Below are positions 18,740 to 25,737 of a stretch of 64,000 nucleotides of DNA, in pieces. The position numbers and the translations under genes are program-made. The notes beneath the pieces are model-generated. The model was not told the origin of the DNA and searched no databases. It worked only from the letters and a program-made list of their open reading frames with translations. Numbering within the stretch: the stretch's first letter is position 1; every line of letters starts with the position of its first letter. The DNA is from Duganella sp. SG902 (GTDB lineage Bacteria; Pseudomonadota; Gammaproteobacteria; Burkholderiales; Burkholderiaceae_D): assembly GCF_013376005.1 (NCBI RefSeq), contig NZ_JABMJK010000002.1:620001-684000 (forward strand), written 5' to 3'.

Positions 18740-19318
18740 TCAAGTCAGACCATGTATCTCGGTAAATGCGGCCAATTTCGTCGCGATACTGTCGCTCCGC
18801 AAGGAATTCAGCAATCGTTGGTAATTGTCGCTGTTGGGGGAGAGGCCAGCGTCACCGAGCAGATGCCGGCAGGCTCGCGCAAGGGCGCGCTCATCGGTTT
18901 CGGTAAGAATGACCTGCTCTAAAAACGCCATCGTGGCCGCGTTGGCTGGTGTGCGATGGACGGCATCAATCGCCAGGAGGCGCAATCTACCCACGTAATG
19001 AGGGTAATCTTCTATCATGCGCTGCTGATAAACCCAATCGCCGGTATGCTGGACGATATGTTGTTGTAGCTTGTAGACATGGCGATCGCCGTCGCAGCGC
19101 CACTTCGCCTCGTATTCTTTGGCGACGGCCAGCGCTTTTTCGGCGTCCAGGAAAAACAGCCATTCGACAGAGAACGGCAGCTCTGTCAGCAACAGGTTGA
19201 AGACTTCTTTCTGTTCCTCGCTGGTCAGTCCGGCTAACGCATCCTTACCATAGCCGTCAGCCTTGTCGCTGCCAGACATTTGGTACTGGTGCATGAAGGT
19301 ATCAAATGCAGCGGTCAT
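18740..19318 (-). CDS. Candidate T6SS immunity protein, second copy
   Basis: 192-residue, apparently all-helical cytosolic protein without signal peptide. It looks like a distant paralogue of the 198-residue protein encoded at 19608-20204: both start with an F-x2-F segment, then an L/M-T-x2-E-(K/R)-x2-x-F-x-LLL block, share TET-(D)-ER followed by a hydrophobic helix and LL, and end in LRS-x5-K-x-AAF. Being last in a vgrG-effector-immunity-PAAR cluster, it is most simply a second immunity protein, either against the same toxin or retained from an earlier effector. Acting in the cytosol would fit an NAD+-degrading toxin. Function is inferred from context only. Confidence 0.6.
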   Translation of the reverse strand: MTAAFDTFMHQYQMSGSDKADGYGKDALAGLTSEEQKEVFNLLLTELPFSVEWLFFLDAEKALAVAKEYEAKWRCDGDRHVYKLQQHIVQHTGDWVYQQRMIEDYPHYVGRLRLLAIDAVHRTPANAATMAFLEQVILTETDERALARACRHLLGDAGLSPNSDNYQRLLNSLRSDSIATKLAAFTEIHGLT

Positions 19319-19328
19319 GATGGGGAGG

Positions 19329-19595
19329 CTATCCGTAGGTGGCGGTAACCAGGCTGGAGATCAAGGTGCAGCCACAAGCACAGTGGTGGCCGTGCAGGGC
19401 CACCATGCGGCCGCCGATCAGGTAGGTCGGCGTGCCCTCGATAATTATGTTGATGCCGTGTCCCGGCAATGGGCATGCCACTTGATCGCCCACGCGGGCG
19501 ATGCCGATGTTGCCGATGAGGTGCGTGGCGGACGCGCTGATGACGCTGCCGCCATGCGAGGTTGGGTCTCCTAAGCGGACGATGGGCAGCGCCAT
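19329..19595 (-). CDS. PAAR-domain spike-tip protein
   Basis: 88-residue PAAR protein forming the sharpened tip on a VgrG trimer in T6SS. The family pattern is present: VRLGDPTSHGGSV at the start, IGNIGIARVGDQVACPLPGHG in the middle and GRMVALHGHHCACGC near the end, where the conserved His and Cys residues bind zinc in the known structure. No toxin domain is attached, so it is a bare tip. It lies between the two candidate immunity genes in the vgrG operon. Confidence 0.92.
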   Translation of the reverse strand: MALPIVRLGDPTSHGGSVISASATHLIGNIGIARVGDQVACPLPGHGINIIIEGTPTYLIGGRMVALHGHHCACGCTLISSLVTATYG

Positions 19596-19607
19596 GTTCA
19601 GCTCCTT

Positions 19608-20204
19608 TTATGCGTATAAGGCATCCAGCGTTTTAAAGGCGGCCTCCTTGTCTTCCAGGTTCTGGCTGCGCAGGCCGCGATAAATGCCGAGGTATGTTTC
19701 CTCGCCAACGGACTCTTTGCTGACGTCATAACAGTCCAGCAGCTTGTTGACCGCGTGGACGGCGACCAGGCGCTCAGTTTCGGTGCGGATCATGCCTTGC
19801 AGAGCGGTTTTCAATGGAGCGGTCAACTCCGCTGGCACGTAGTACGCAGCTTTTTCCCGCAGTTGTTCGTCAGGGCTGTGCAGGAATTCAATAAAGACGG
19901 ACAAAAGCTCCTCGTCATGCGCAATTTGCCAGAGGTTCCATGCCGCGGCAATTTGCGCCTCGCCGGTCAAGGCGCCGGAAGCCAATAACTCCTTCACCGG
20001 CGCGACCGCCCTTGCCGCGTCCGCCCTGAATAGTCCGTGCATGCTTTCTTCATCGCCACCGGCCTTCACCCGGGCCAACAGGAAATCAAACGCCTGATTG
20101 CGTTCCTGAGGCGTCATATCCGTGAAATAGCTTTCACTCAAGCCATCCAGACGCTCCTTGTTATGCATCGAAAAGAAATCTAAAAAATTTTGATAGGCAT
20201 TCAT
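19608..20204 (-). CDS. Candidate T6SS immunity protein (cognate of the CD38-like effector)
   Basis: 198 residues, no signal peptide, predicted all-alpha and HEAT-like (repeated short helices such as AAAWNLWQIAHDEELLSVFIEFL). Its ATG overlaps the effector stop as ATGA, the tightest coupling expected of an effector-immunity pair. A distant paralogue lies two genes downstream. Base composition is visibly lower in GC than flanking housekeeping genes. I recognise no described immunity family. The call rests on position and coupling, not on homology. Confidence 0.65.
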   Translation of the reverse strand: MNAYQNFLDFFSMHNKERLDGLSESYFTDMTPQERNQAFDFLLARVKAGGDEESMHGLFRADAARAVAPVKELLASGALTGEAQIAAAWNLWQIAHDEELLSVFIEFLHSPDEQLREKAAYYVPAELTAPLKTALQGMIRTETERLVAVHAVNKLLDCYDVSKESVGEETYLGIYRGLRSQNLEDKEAAFKTLDALYA

Positions 20205-21865
20205 GGTTTTGTCGGGCGTTGGTCGAAGTCGAGAAGCTGCTTGATGTAGCCATCGGAAAGCGGCTTCGATACGGACTGTCCGTCTACGACGTGCAGTTTG
20301 ATGCCGTCGATTTCGTTCAGGTTCAAGCGGTCAAGCAGTATCGGTTTTTCTTGAGTATGCCAGATGGTGACGGGGTCCCATAGTTTGTTTGGGGTCTGCA
20401 CGACGTTCACTACGCCGCTGGCCGCCTCGGCGTATTTTTTCGAAACACCTTTCCATAGATCGCTGGCCCACGGCCCCGCGCCGTCTGTGGGGCTCCATTT
20501 CATGCCATTGTTGACTTCATCCCATCCATCGATAATACGCCCGCCTGGCGTGGTTTCGAGGGTGACGCCGCCAATTTTCTCCGCAAAGGCCCTGGCTGCG
20601 TCGGGCGCGCCAGTGACCTTTGCCTGATAAGCTGTGCCAGACCAGAAGACCGCGCCATCTTTCGGCGACGACACGTCCAACCGCTTAATCACCTCGTCCC
20701 ATTTGTCGCCGGGATTTTTCGGCAGGTAGGGGCGCAGTATGTCGCGGGCTTCGTTGATCTTTTTCTTGGCGAGTTTGGTGTCACCGGCTTTCTCGGCATC
20801 GCGCGCTTCCTTGGACAATTGCGTGATCCGCTCGCGGTCGGCCGCGATCGCGGCATCGGCCACCGTCTGTTTTTTCGTGTTGGCGCCGCCGTCGGGTGGT
20901 TGGACCGGATCGGGCGCGTCTTTGAGGGGCGGCGGATCGGCCGGCGGTTTGGGCGTGGCTTTCGGCTTCGGCTTTGCGGCTGGCTTGGCGGCCGGTTTCG
21001 GCCTGGGCGCCGGCTTGTCTTCGACCTTGGGCATGACTTTGCCCGGCGTATCCCTTACCCGCTGCTTGGCCGGCGCGGCGGCGGCCGCCTTGTCGGCTTG
21101 CACCCCGGCCGGCACGGTATGCGCCTCTTTCGGCGCCGTCTCGGACAGCAACCTGGCCAGGCGGGCGTCCAGTTCCGCCAGGGCTCTGGGCACCTGGCGG
21201 ATGGCGTCCCGCTGCACCGCGTAAAACTTGCGCTCCCACTCGGCCAGCCTGGCGATGGTGGCCTTGACGCGGTTGAAGTAGCTCAGGCTTTCCAGATGTC
21301 CGCGCAGCGACTTGACGATGTCCACCAGCTTGCCGCTGATTTTCCTCAGCGCCTGCAGCAGCGGCTTTTCGTACCTGGCGAACTTCACTGCGCGCAGGAA
21401 TTTGAGGATGTCGCCCTTGATGAATTTTTGCAGGAAGCGGATCAGCTCCACCAGCTTGGACGCCTCCTTGATCAACAGCAGCATGACCGAGCGCAGCGCC
21501 GCGCCCAGCTCGGAGCCGGCGATGCCGCCCACCACCGCCCCCACGCCGGCCGCCGCCGCGCCCCCGGCCGCCATCGCCAGCGGCAGGGCGATGACGATCA
21601 GGCAGGCGCTCAGCAGCACCCACTCCATCAAGTCCTCGCGCTTCTCGGGATGATTGGCCAGCCGCAGGATCACCGCCACCGCATCGCGCGCGCTGGTGAC
21701 GATGACCACCCCGGGCACAAAGCTGACCAGCATGTCCGCCACCACCGCCGACAGCGGCCGGTGGTCGGCGAACTCGCCGATCAGCACGGACTTGAGCCAG
21801 TCCATGCCGCCCACGACCTGGCCCCAGGCGTCCTCAAGAATGGAATGCTCAGGAGGCGGCGTCAT
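20201..21865 (-). CDS. VgrG-linked T6SS effector with C-terminal CD38/ADP-ribosyl-cyclase-like domain
   Basis: 554 residues in three parts. Residues 1-240: conserved-looking N-terminal region starting MTPPPEHSILEDAW, with a hydrophobic Gly/Ala-zipper segment (about 87-129), as in other VgrG-linked effectors. Residues 250-330: Pro/Ala/Lys linker. Residues 395-554: toxin domain. By eye this domain matches human CD38: FWSG (Trp408 = CD38 W125), TLETTPGGRIID (Glu437 = E146, Asp446 = D155, same spacing of 9), LWKGVSKKYAEAASGVVNVV (Trp471 = W189, Ser475 = S193) and KLWDPVTIWHTQE (Glu506 = catalytic E226, same spacing of 12 from the Lys). I infer NAD+ glycohydrolase or cyclase activity in target cells. 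No export signal; T6SS delivery via the adjacent VgrG is inferred. Overlaps vgrG and the immunity gene by 4 bases each. Confidence 0.8.
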   Translation of the reverse strand: MTPPPEHSILEDAWGQVVGGMDWLKSVLIGEFADHRPLSAVVADMLVSFVPGVVIVTSARDAVAVILRLANHPEKREDLMEWVLLSACLIVIALPLAMAAGGAAAAGVGAVVGGIAGSELGAALRSVMLLLIKEASKLVELIRFLQKFIKGDILKFLRAVKFARYEKPLLQALRKISGKLVDIVKSLRGHLESLSYFNRVKATIARLAEWERKFYAVQRDAIRQVPRALAELDARLARLLSETAPKEAHTVPAGVQADKAAAAAPAKQRVRDTPGKVMPKVEDKPAPRPKPAAKPAAKPKPKATPKPPADPPPLKDAPDPVQPPDGGANTKKQTVADAAIAADRERITQLSKEARDAEKAGDTKLAKKKINEARDILRPYLPKNPGDKWDEVIKRLDVSSPKDGAVFWSGTAYQAKVTGAPDAARAFAEKIGGVTLETTPGGRIIDGWDEVNNGMKWSPTDGAGPWASDLWKGVSKKYAEAASGVVNVVQTPNKLWDPVTIWHTQEKPILLDRLNLNEIDGIKLHVVDGQSVSKPLSDGYIKQLLDFDQRPTKP

Positions 21866-24594
21866 GCGTCGCCTTGCCGGTTGCCGCCTGGCGTCCAGTC
21901 CAGGAATTCCTGCAAGTCCTCATGCATTTCCGTGCTGACGGTGGAACTGGCCTGCAGCGGCTTGTAATCGTATTCGATCTTGGCGCCGGCGCCGGCCGGC
22001 ACGCCGGCGAGGCGGGCGATGCCGGCCGCGTCGAGCACGCCTTTGCGGATGCTGCCGTCGCTCAGGGTGGCCTTGAACGCGGCGCCGGCCATCGGCGCGC
22101 CCCAGTCGGTCAGATGGCGGAACTCCAGCTCGGACTTCTGCAATTCCGGCTTGGCGACGTGTGGCATCACGTATTGCTGCCGGGCCGGACCGGGCATGCT
22201 GTGCATCGATGCCTGCGCGGTCCAGGTGCCGGAGGTGCCGTTGGTGATGCCGGAGCCATTGATCTTGATGAACGAGCCGCCGGCGGAAAGCGTGATTTCC
22301 TCCTTGGCGTGAATGTCGATGCTGGCCGTGGTCGACAGCAGGCGCACCACCTTTTCCGCGATCAGGTCCAGATCGTCGCTCTGCGCTTGCACTTCCACCT
22401 TGCCCTTGGCGGCAAACAGTTTGATGCCGGCGTTGTAGGCGAACAGGCTGATCTTCTCGCCTATGCTGGCCAGCAGGCTCTTGCCCACGGCGAGATTGGT
22501 ATCCTGGCCCGACGACAGCGTGACCTCGGCGCCGGCGTGGACGTGCGCACCCTGGTTGGTGGCCAGGCCGATGCCGGCCGGCGAACCCGCCAGCAGGATG
22601 GCTTCCTTGAAGCGGTTGGCCTCGCCCTGGCCGTCGCCGTCATAGCGCTCCTGCGTGGCGTCGGCAAACCGGCTCAGCGCCTGCTGGCCGATCAGGGCTT
22701 CGGCGCCGGCCCTGGCGGCGGTGTCGGACAGCTTCTTGGTCAACTCGGCGCCGGCCTTGAGCTGGGCGGTGGCTTCGGCCGTATCCAGCTGCGTGCCCTG
22801 CGGGCCCGGGCGGCCATAAGTGCTCAGGTATAGCCCCTTGTGCGTGACGATGGCGCCATACTCGTCGGTGCTGAGGGCAAAGCCGGAACCATAGAACCCG
22901 TTGCGCTGGTTGCCGCTTTGGCTGACCAGATAGCCGAGATTGAGCTGCGCGTTTGTGCTGGTGCTGTACAGGTGCACCCGGTTCTGCCGTGTGGTGTCGT
23001 CCAGCACCAGCTGGTTGAAGCCGCTGCCCTGGTATTCCTTGGACTTGTAGCCGGACAGCTTGCCGTCCGTATGCCATTGCGGGGCCTGGTCTTCGTTGTA
23101 CAGGCGGCCGGTGATCACCGGCCGGTCCGCATCCCCATCGAGGAAAGTGACGATCACCTCCTGGCCGATGCGCGGCACGCTCAGTCCGCCCCAGCCCTGC
23201 CCGGCGTTCGGGTAGCTGACGCGCACCCAGCACGAGGCGCGCTCGTCGCCGGGGTTTTGCCGGTCCCAGCGGAATTTGACTTTGACACGGTTCAGGTGAT
23301 CGGTATAAATCTCTTCGCCGCCGGGGCCGACCACCATCGCCGTCTGCGGGTGCAGTTCCGGCTTGGGATGCTCGAACGGGCTGCGGAACGGCACCTTGCG
23401 GCGTTGGACTTCGAGCCGGTTGAAGCAATGGCCGGTGTGCGCGTTTTCCGCCGGCGCCCGCGCATCGCGGCCGAGCAGGGCTTTGAACGCCGCCAGCTGC
23501 GGCGCCAGGCTGCCCGGGAATTCCTTGACCTTGTTCGACAACGGCAGATTATTTTCGATCGCCCATTCCACCGCCACCACCACGAACTGCCGGTCCTCCA
23601 CTGGATCGGCGATGTGGGCCGGATGGTCTTCCAGCGTGAACCAACTGCCCGCCGGTAGGCAGCGCACGCCCGACACAGCCGCGAAGCGCTTCATGGCCGA
23701 TTCCCACTGTTCGACCCGCAGGCGAGATTGCTTGTCGCCCTGTTCCTGTTTCGCGTAGGTGTAGGCGCCGGTGTATTCGTACACCTCCAACTGCCCTGGC
23801 AGGTCGCCATGACTGGATTGCACGATGGTGTTGCTTTGCCGCGTTTCGTTGGGCGCCTTGTAGTCATAGGTGCGCGTGGTCAGCTGGCTGGACGCCAGGC
23901 TGCGGTCCGCGCTCCAGTGGACGATTTTGTTCAGCTCATCTTCGGTGCCGGCGCCGTGGAAATGGATTTGTTCCCGCGGCGCCGGCTTGAGCTGGTCGGT
24001 ATTGTCGGTGATGACCAGCGTATGGCCCGAGCCGTCCGGTTTTTGCTCGTGGTAGCCGAACCAGCCTTCTTCCTCCATCAGCCGTTGGGCGAAGTGCCAG
24101 TCGCTTTCATATTGGGTGCAGTAGGAACGCGGCAGGGCGGCCTCCCTGAGCTCGAAGCGGAAATTGCCCTGCGCCTGCGGATGGCCGCTGAATACTTCGC
24201 TGAGGATGGCGTCGGCGCTCTGGTCCTGCCAGATGCGCGCATCCTTGCGGAACTTGAGGAAGTGCAGCCAGGGCGCAAACGCCAGCTGGCAGTGTGTGAA
24301 CTGGCCGTCGCTGCCCAGGCGCTTCATGCGGTGCACATAGCCGTGCACAGGCAAGTAGCTCTGGTCGGCCTGCTGCACCCATAGCGTGACCGGCTGCGCG
24401 ATCAAGGTCTTCAGCTCGATGTCGTCGCGTACCGCCAGGCAGTCGACGGTGTAGGCGTAGTCTCGGCCCAGGCGGTCGCTGGCCACCACGCGTTGCGGCA
24501 GCAGGATGTCTTCGCCAAGTGGCGTGGTCAGTTTAACGAGACGGCTTTGCTGGCCGATCAGCGCCTGGCCTGCAAGAGGATTCAAAGCGGACAT
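21862..24594 (-). CDS. vgrG: VgrG spike protein with C-terminal transthyretin-like extension
   Basis: 910-residue T6SS spike protein. Residues 1 to about 480 are the gp27/gp5-like VgrG core (RVVASDRLGRDYAYTVDCL at the start; the OB-fold region has VKVKFRWDRQNPGDERASCWVRVS and GQEVIVTFLDGDADRPVITG, given in part). Residues about 650-795 form the DUF2345 beta-helix (VTLSSGQDTNLAVGKSLL; IDIHAKEEITLSAGGS). Residues about 824-878 (GAPMAGAAFKATLSDG, GVLDAAGIARLAGVPAG) look like a transthyretin-like domain, known in other VgrGs to hold the cargo effector. First gene of a five-gene operon (vgrG, effector, immunity-like, PAAR, second immunity-like). No T6SS structural genes are in the window, so this is an orphan island. 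Confidence 0.95.
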   Translation of the reverse strand: MSALNPLAGQALIGQQSRLVKLTTPLGEDILLPQRVVASDRLGRDYAYTVDCLAVRDDIELKTLIAQPVTLWVQQADQSYLPVHGYVHRMKRLGSDGQFTHCQLAFAPWLHFLKFRKDARIWQDQSADAILSEVFSGHPQAQGNFRFELREAALPRSYCTQYESDWHFAQRLMEEEGWFGYHEQKPDGSGHTLVITDNTDQLKPAPREQIHFHGAGTEDELNKIVHWSADRSLASSQLTTRTYDYKAPNETRQSNTIVQSSHGDLPGQLEVYEYTGAYTYAKQEQGDKQSRLRVEQWESAMKRFAAVSGVRCLPAGSWFTLEDHPAHIADPVEDRQFVVVAVEWAIENNLPLSNKVKEFPGSLAPQLAAFKALLGRDARAPAENAHTGHCFNRLEVQRRKVPFRSPFEHPKPELHPQTAMVVGPGGEEIYTDHLNRVKVKFRWDRQNPGDERASCWVRVSYPNAGQGWGGLSVPRIGQEVIVTFLDGDADRPVITGRLYNEDQAPQWHTDGKLSGYKSKEYQGSGFNQLVLDDTTRQNRVHLYSTSTNAQLNLGYLVSQSGNQRNGFYGSGFALSTDEYGAIVTHKGLYLSTYGRPGPQGTQLDTAEATAQLKAGAELTKKLSDTAARAGAEALIGQQALSRFADATQERYDGDGQGEANRFKEAILLAGSPAGIGLATNQGAHVHAGAEVTLSSGQDTNLAVGKSLLASIGEKISLFAYNAGIKLFAAKGKVEVQAQSDDLDLIAEKVVRLLSTTASIDIHAKEEITLSAGGSFIKINGSGITNGTSGTWTAQASMHSMPGPARQQYVMPHVAKPELQKSELEFRHLTDWGAPMAGAAFKATLSDGSIRKGVLDAAGIARLAGVPAGAGAKIEYDYKPLQASSTVSTEMHEDLQEFLDWTPGGNRQGDA

Positions 24595-24738
24595 GGGTTG
24601 ATGCCCTATGAATATTAGTGATAAAAATGATAAGTTTTTGGATTTTACCCGGATCTGCGCGACCGCTACGCACGGTAGAGTTTGGTAGGGAAGGTGGGGA
24701 GGGGGCGTCCGGCGCGGATGGCCGGACGCGGGGAGGAG

Positions 24739-25626
24739 TTACTGCCTGTAGGCTGGCTCGGCGCGGCCGGCCACGTCCATCTCGATCGCCAGCAGCTTGC
24801 CGCTCAGCGGATATTGTGCCAGTTCGGGCGCCGGACGGGCGCCGGCGCTGGTGACGTAGAGGGTTTTCAGGTCCGGGCCGCCAAACGCCGGCATGGTCGG
24901 GCAGCGCACCGGCAGCTTGATCTCGCCCAGCAGCTCGCCCTGCGGCGACAGCTTGACGATGCGCGCGCCTTCAAACATCGCCACCCAGTAATTGCCTTCG
25001 CTGTCCACGGCGGCGCCGTCGGGACGGCCGCCGTAGTTGTTCTCCTTGTCCATCGAGAACTGGTGCAGCAGACGCTGGTTGTCCACCGTGCCGGTGGCGA
25101 CGTCGTAATCAAGCCGGGTGACGCGGTGCGCGGCGGTGTCGGCGTGGTACATGGTCTTCTGGTCCGGGCTGAAGCCGGAGCCGTTGGAGTTGGTCATGCC
25201 GCCCGACCAGGCCTTGCGCAGCTTGCCCCGTTCCAGCACGTACATCTCGGCCGCCGGCTTGTCGCGCGGCTCGTAGATGGTACCGACCCAGAAGCGGCCG
25301 GCGGGATCGACGTGGCCGTCGTTGAAGCGGGTGATCGATTGGTCGTAGGGCGCGGCGGCGATCTCGGTCAGCTTGACTGCGTCGCTGCTGGTGTCGAGGT
25401 GCGCGAAGCCGCTGCGCATGGCGACGATCAGGCCGCCCTGGTCGCTGATGCCCAGCGTGGCCGGCTCGCTGGCCAGTTTCCACGCGCGGTGCGCGCCGCT
25501 GGCCGGGTCGAGGCGGTGCACGGTGAAGGCGGGGATGTCCACCCAGTACAGTGCCTGCTCTTGCGGGTGCCACAGCGGGCACTCGCCGGTTTGCATCACT
25601 GCGTCGTAAGCTACTTTGATGTTCAT
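24739..25626 (-). CDS. SMP-30/gluconolactonase-family lactonase
   Basis: 295-residue six-bladed beta-propeller hydrolase of the SMP-30/regucalcin group, which opens sugar lactones with a bound divalent metal. Visible metal and active-site motifs are GECPLWHPQ (the Glu ligand), SITRFNDGHVDPAGRFWVGT (Asn/Asp), NSNGSGFSPDQKTMYHAD and RPDGAAVDSEGNYWVA. The start MNIKVAYDAVMQTGE is used; a longer frame to 25701 would only translate a dispersed repeat. It sits in the zwf-pgi-edd-eda neighbourhood where a 6-phosphogluconolactonase is missing, so it may supply lactone hydrolysis. Family members vary in substrate (gluconolactone, arabinonolactone, others). Confidence 0.85.
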   Translation of the reverse strand: MNIKVAYDAVMQTGECPLWHPQEQALYWVDIPAFTVHRLDPASGAHRAWKLASEPATLGISDQGGLIVAMRSGFAHLDTSSDAVKLTEIAAAPYDQSITRFNDGHVDPAGRFWVGTIYEPRDKPAAEMYVLERGKLRKAWSGGMTNSNGSGFSPDQKTMYHADTAAHRVTRLDYDVATGTVDNQRLLHQFSMDKENNYGGRPDGAAVDSEGNYWVAMFEGARIVKLSPQGELLGEIKLPVRCPTMPAFGGPDLKTLYVTSAGARPAPELAQYPLSGKLLAIEMDVAGRAEPAYRQ

Positions 25627-25643
25627 ATGTGTTGGCCTCAAAC

Positions 25644-25727
25644 CGTCATTCCGGCGCAGGCCGGAATCCATAACCCGTGCGCGGTGCCGCACACTCAGCA
25701 TGGGCCCCGGCCTGCGCCGGGGCGACG
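25644..25727. repeat. Pair of dispersed palindromic repeats between lactonase gene and pgi
   Basis: Two inverted copies of a 27-bp imperfect palindrome (25644-25670, core TTCCGGCGCAGGCCGGAA; 25701-25727, core CCCCGGCCTGCGCCGGGG) face each other in the 111-bp gap. The same family occurs at 37038-37103, twice inside hrpA (38855-38933) and as one diverged copy at 41971-41997. It may act as a transcription attenuator or be a passive REP-like element. Confidence 0.8.
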
Positions 25728-25737
25728 TGGTGGTGGG

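Noticed and set aside
21862..24594. VgrG itself as an evolved toxin
   Set aside because: The C-terminal extension looks transthyretin-like and has no catalytic motif; the toxin activity is better placed in the next gene.
25627..25701. Longer start for the lactonase encoding MDSGLRRNDG
   Set aside because: That peptide is simply the translation of the dispersed palindromic repeat, seen in similar form in other places in the window.
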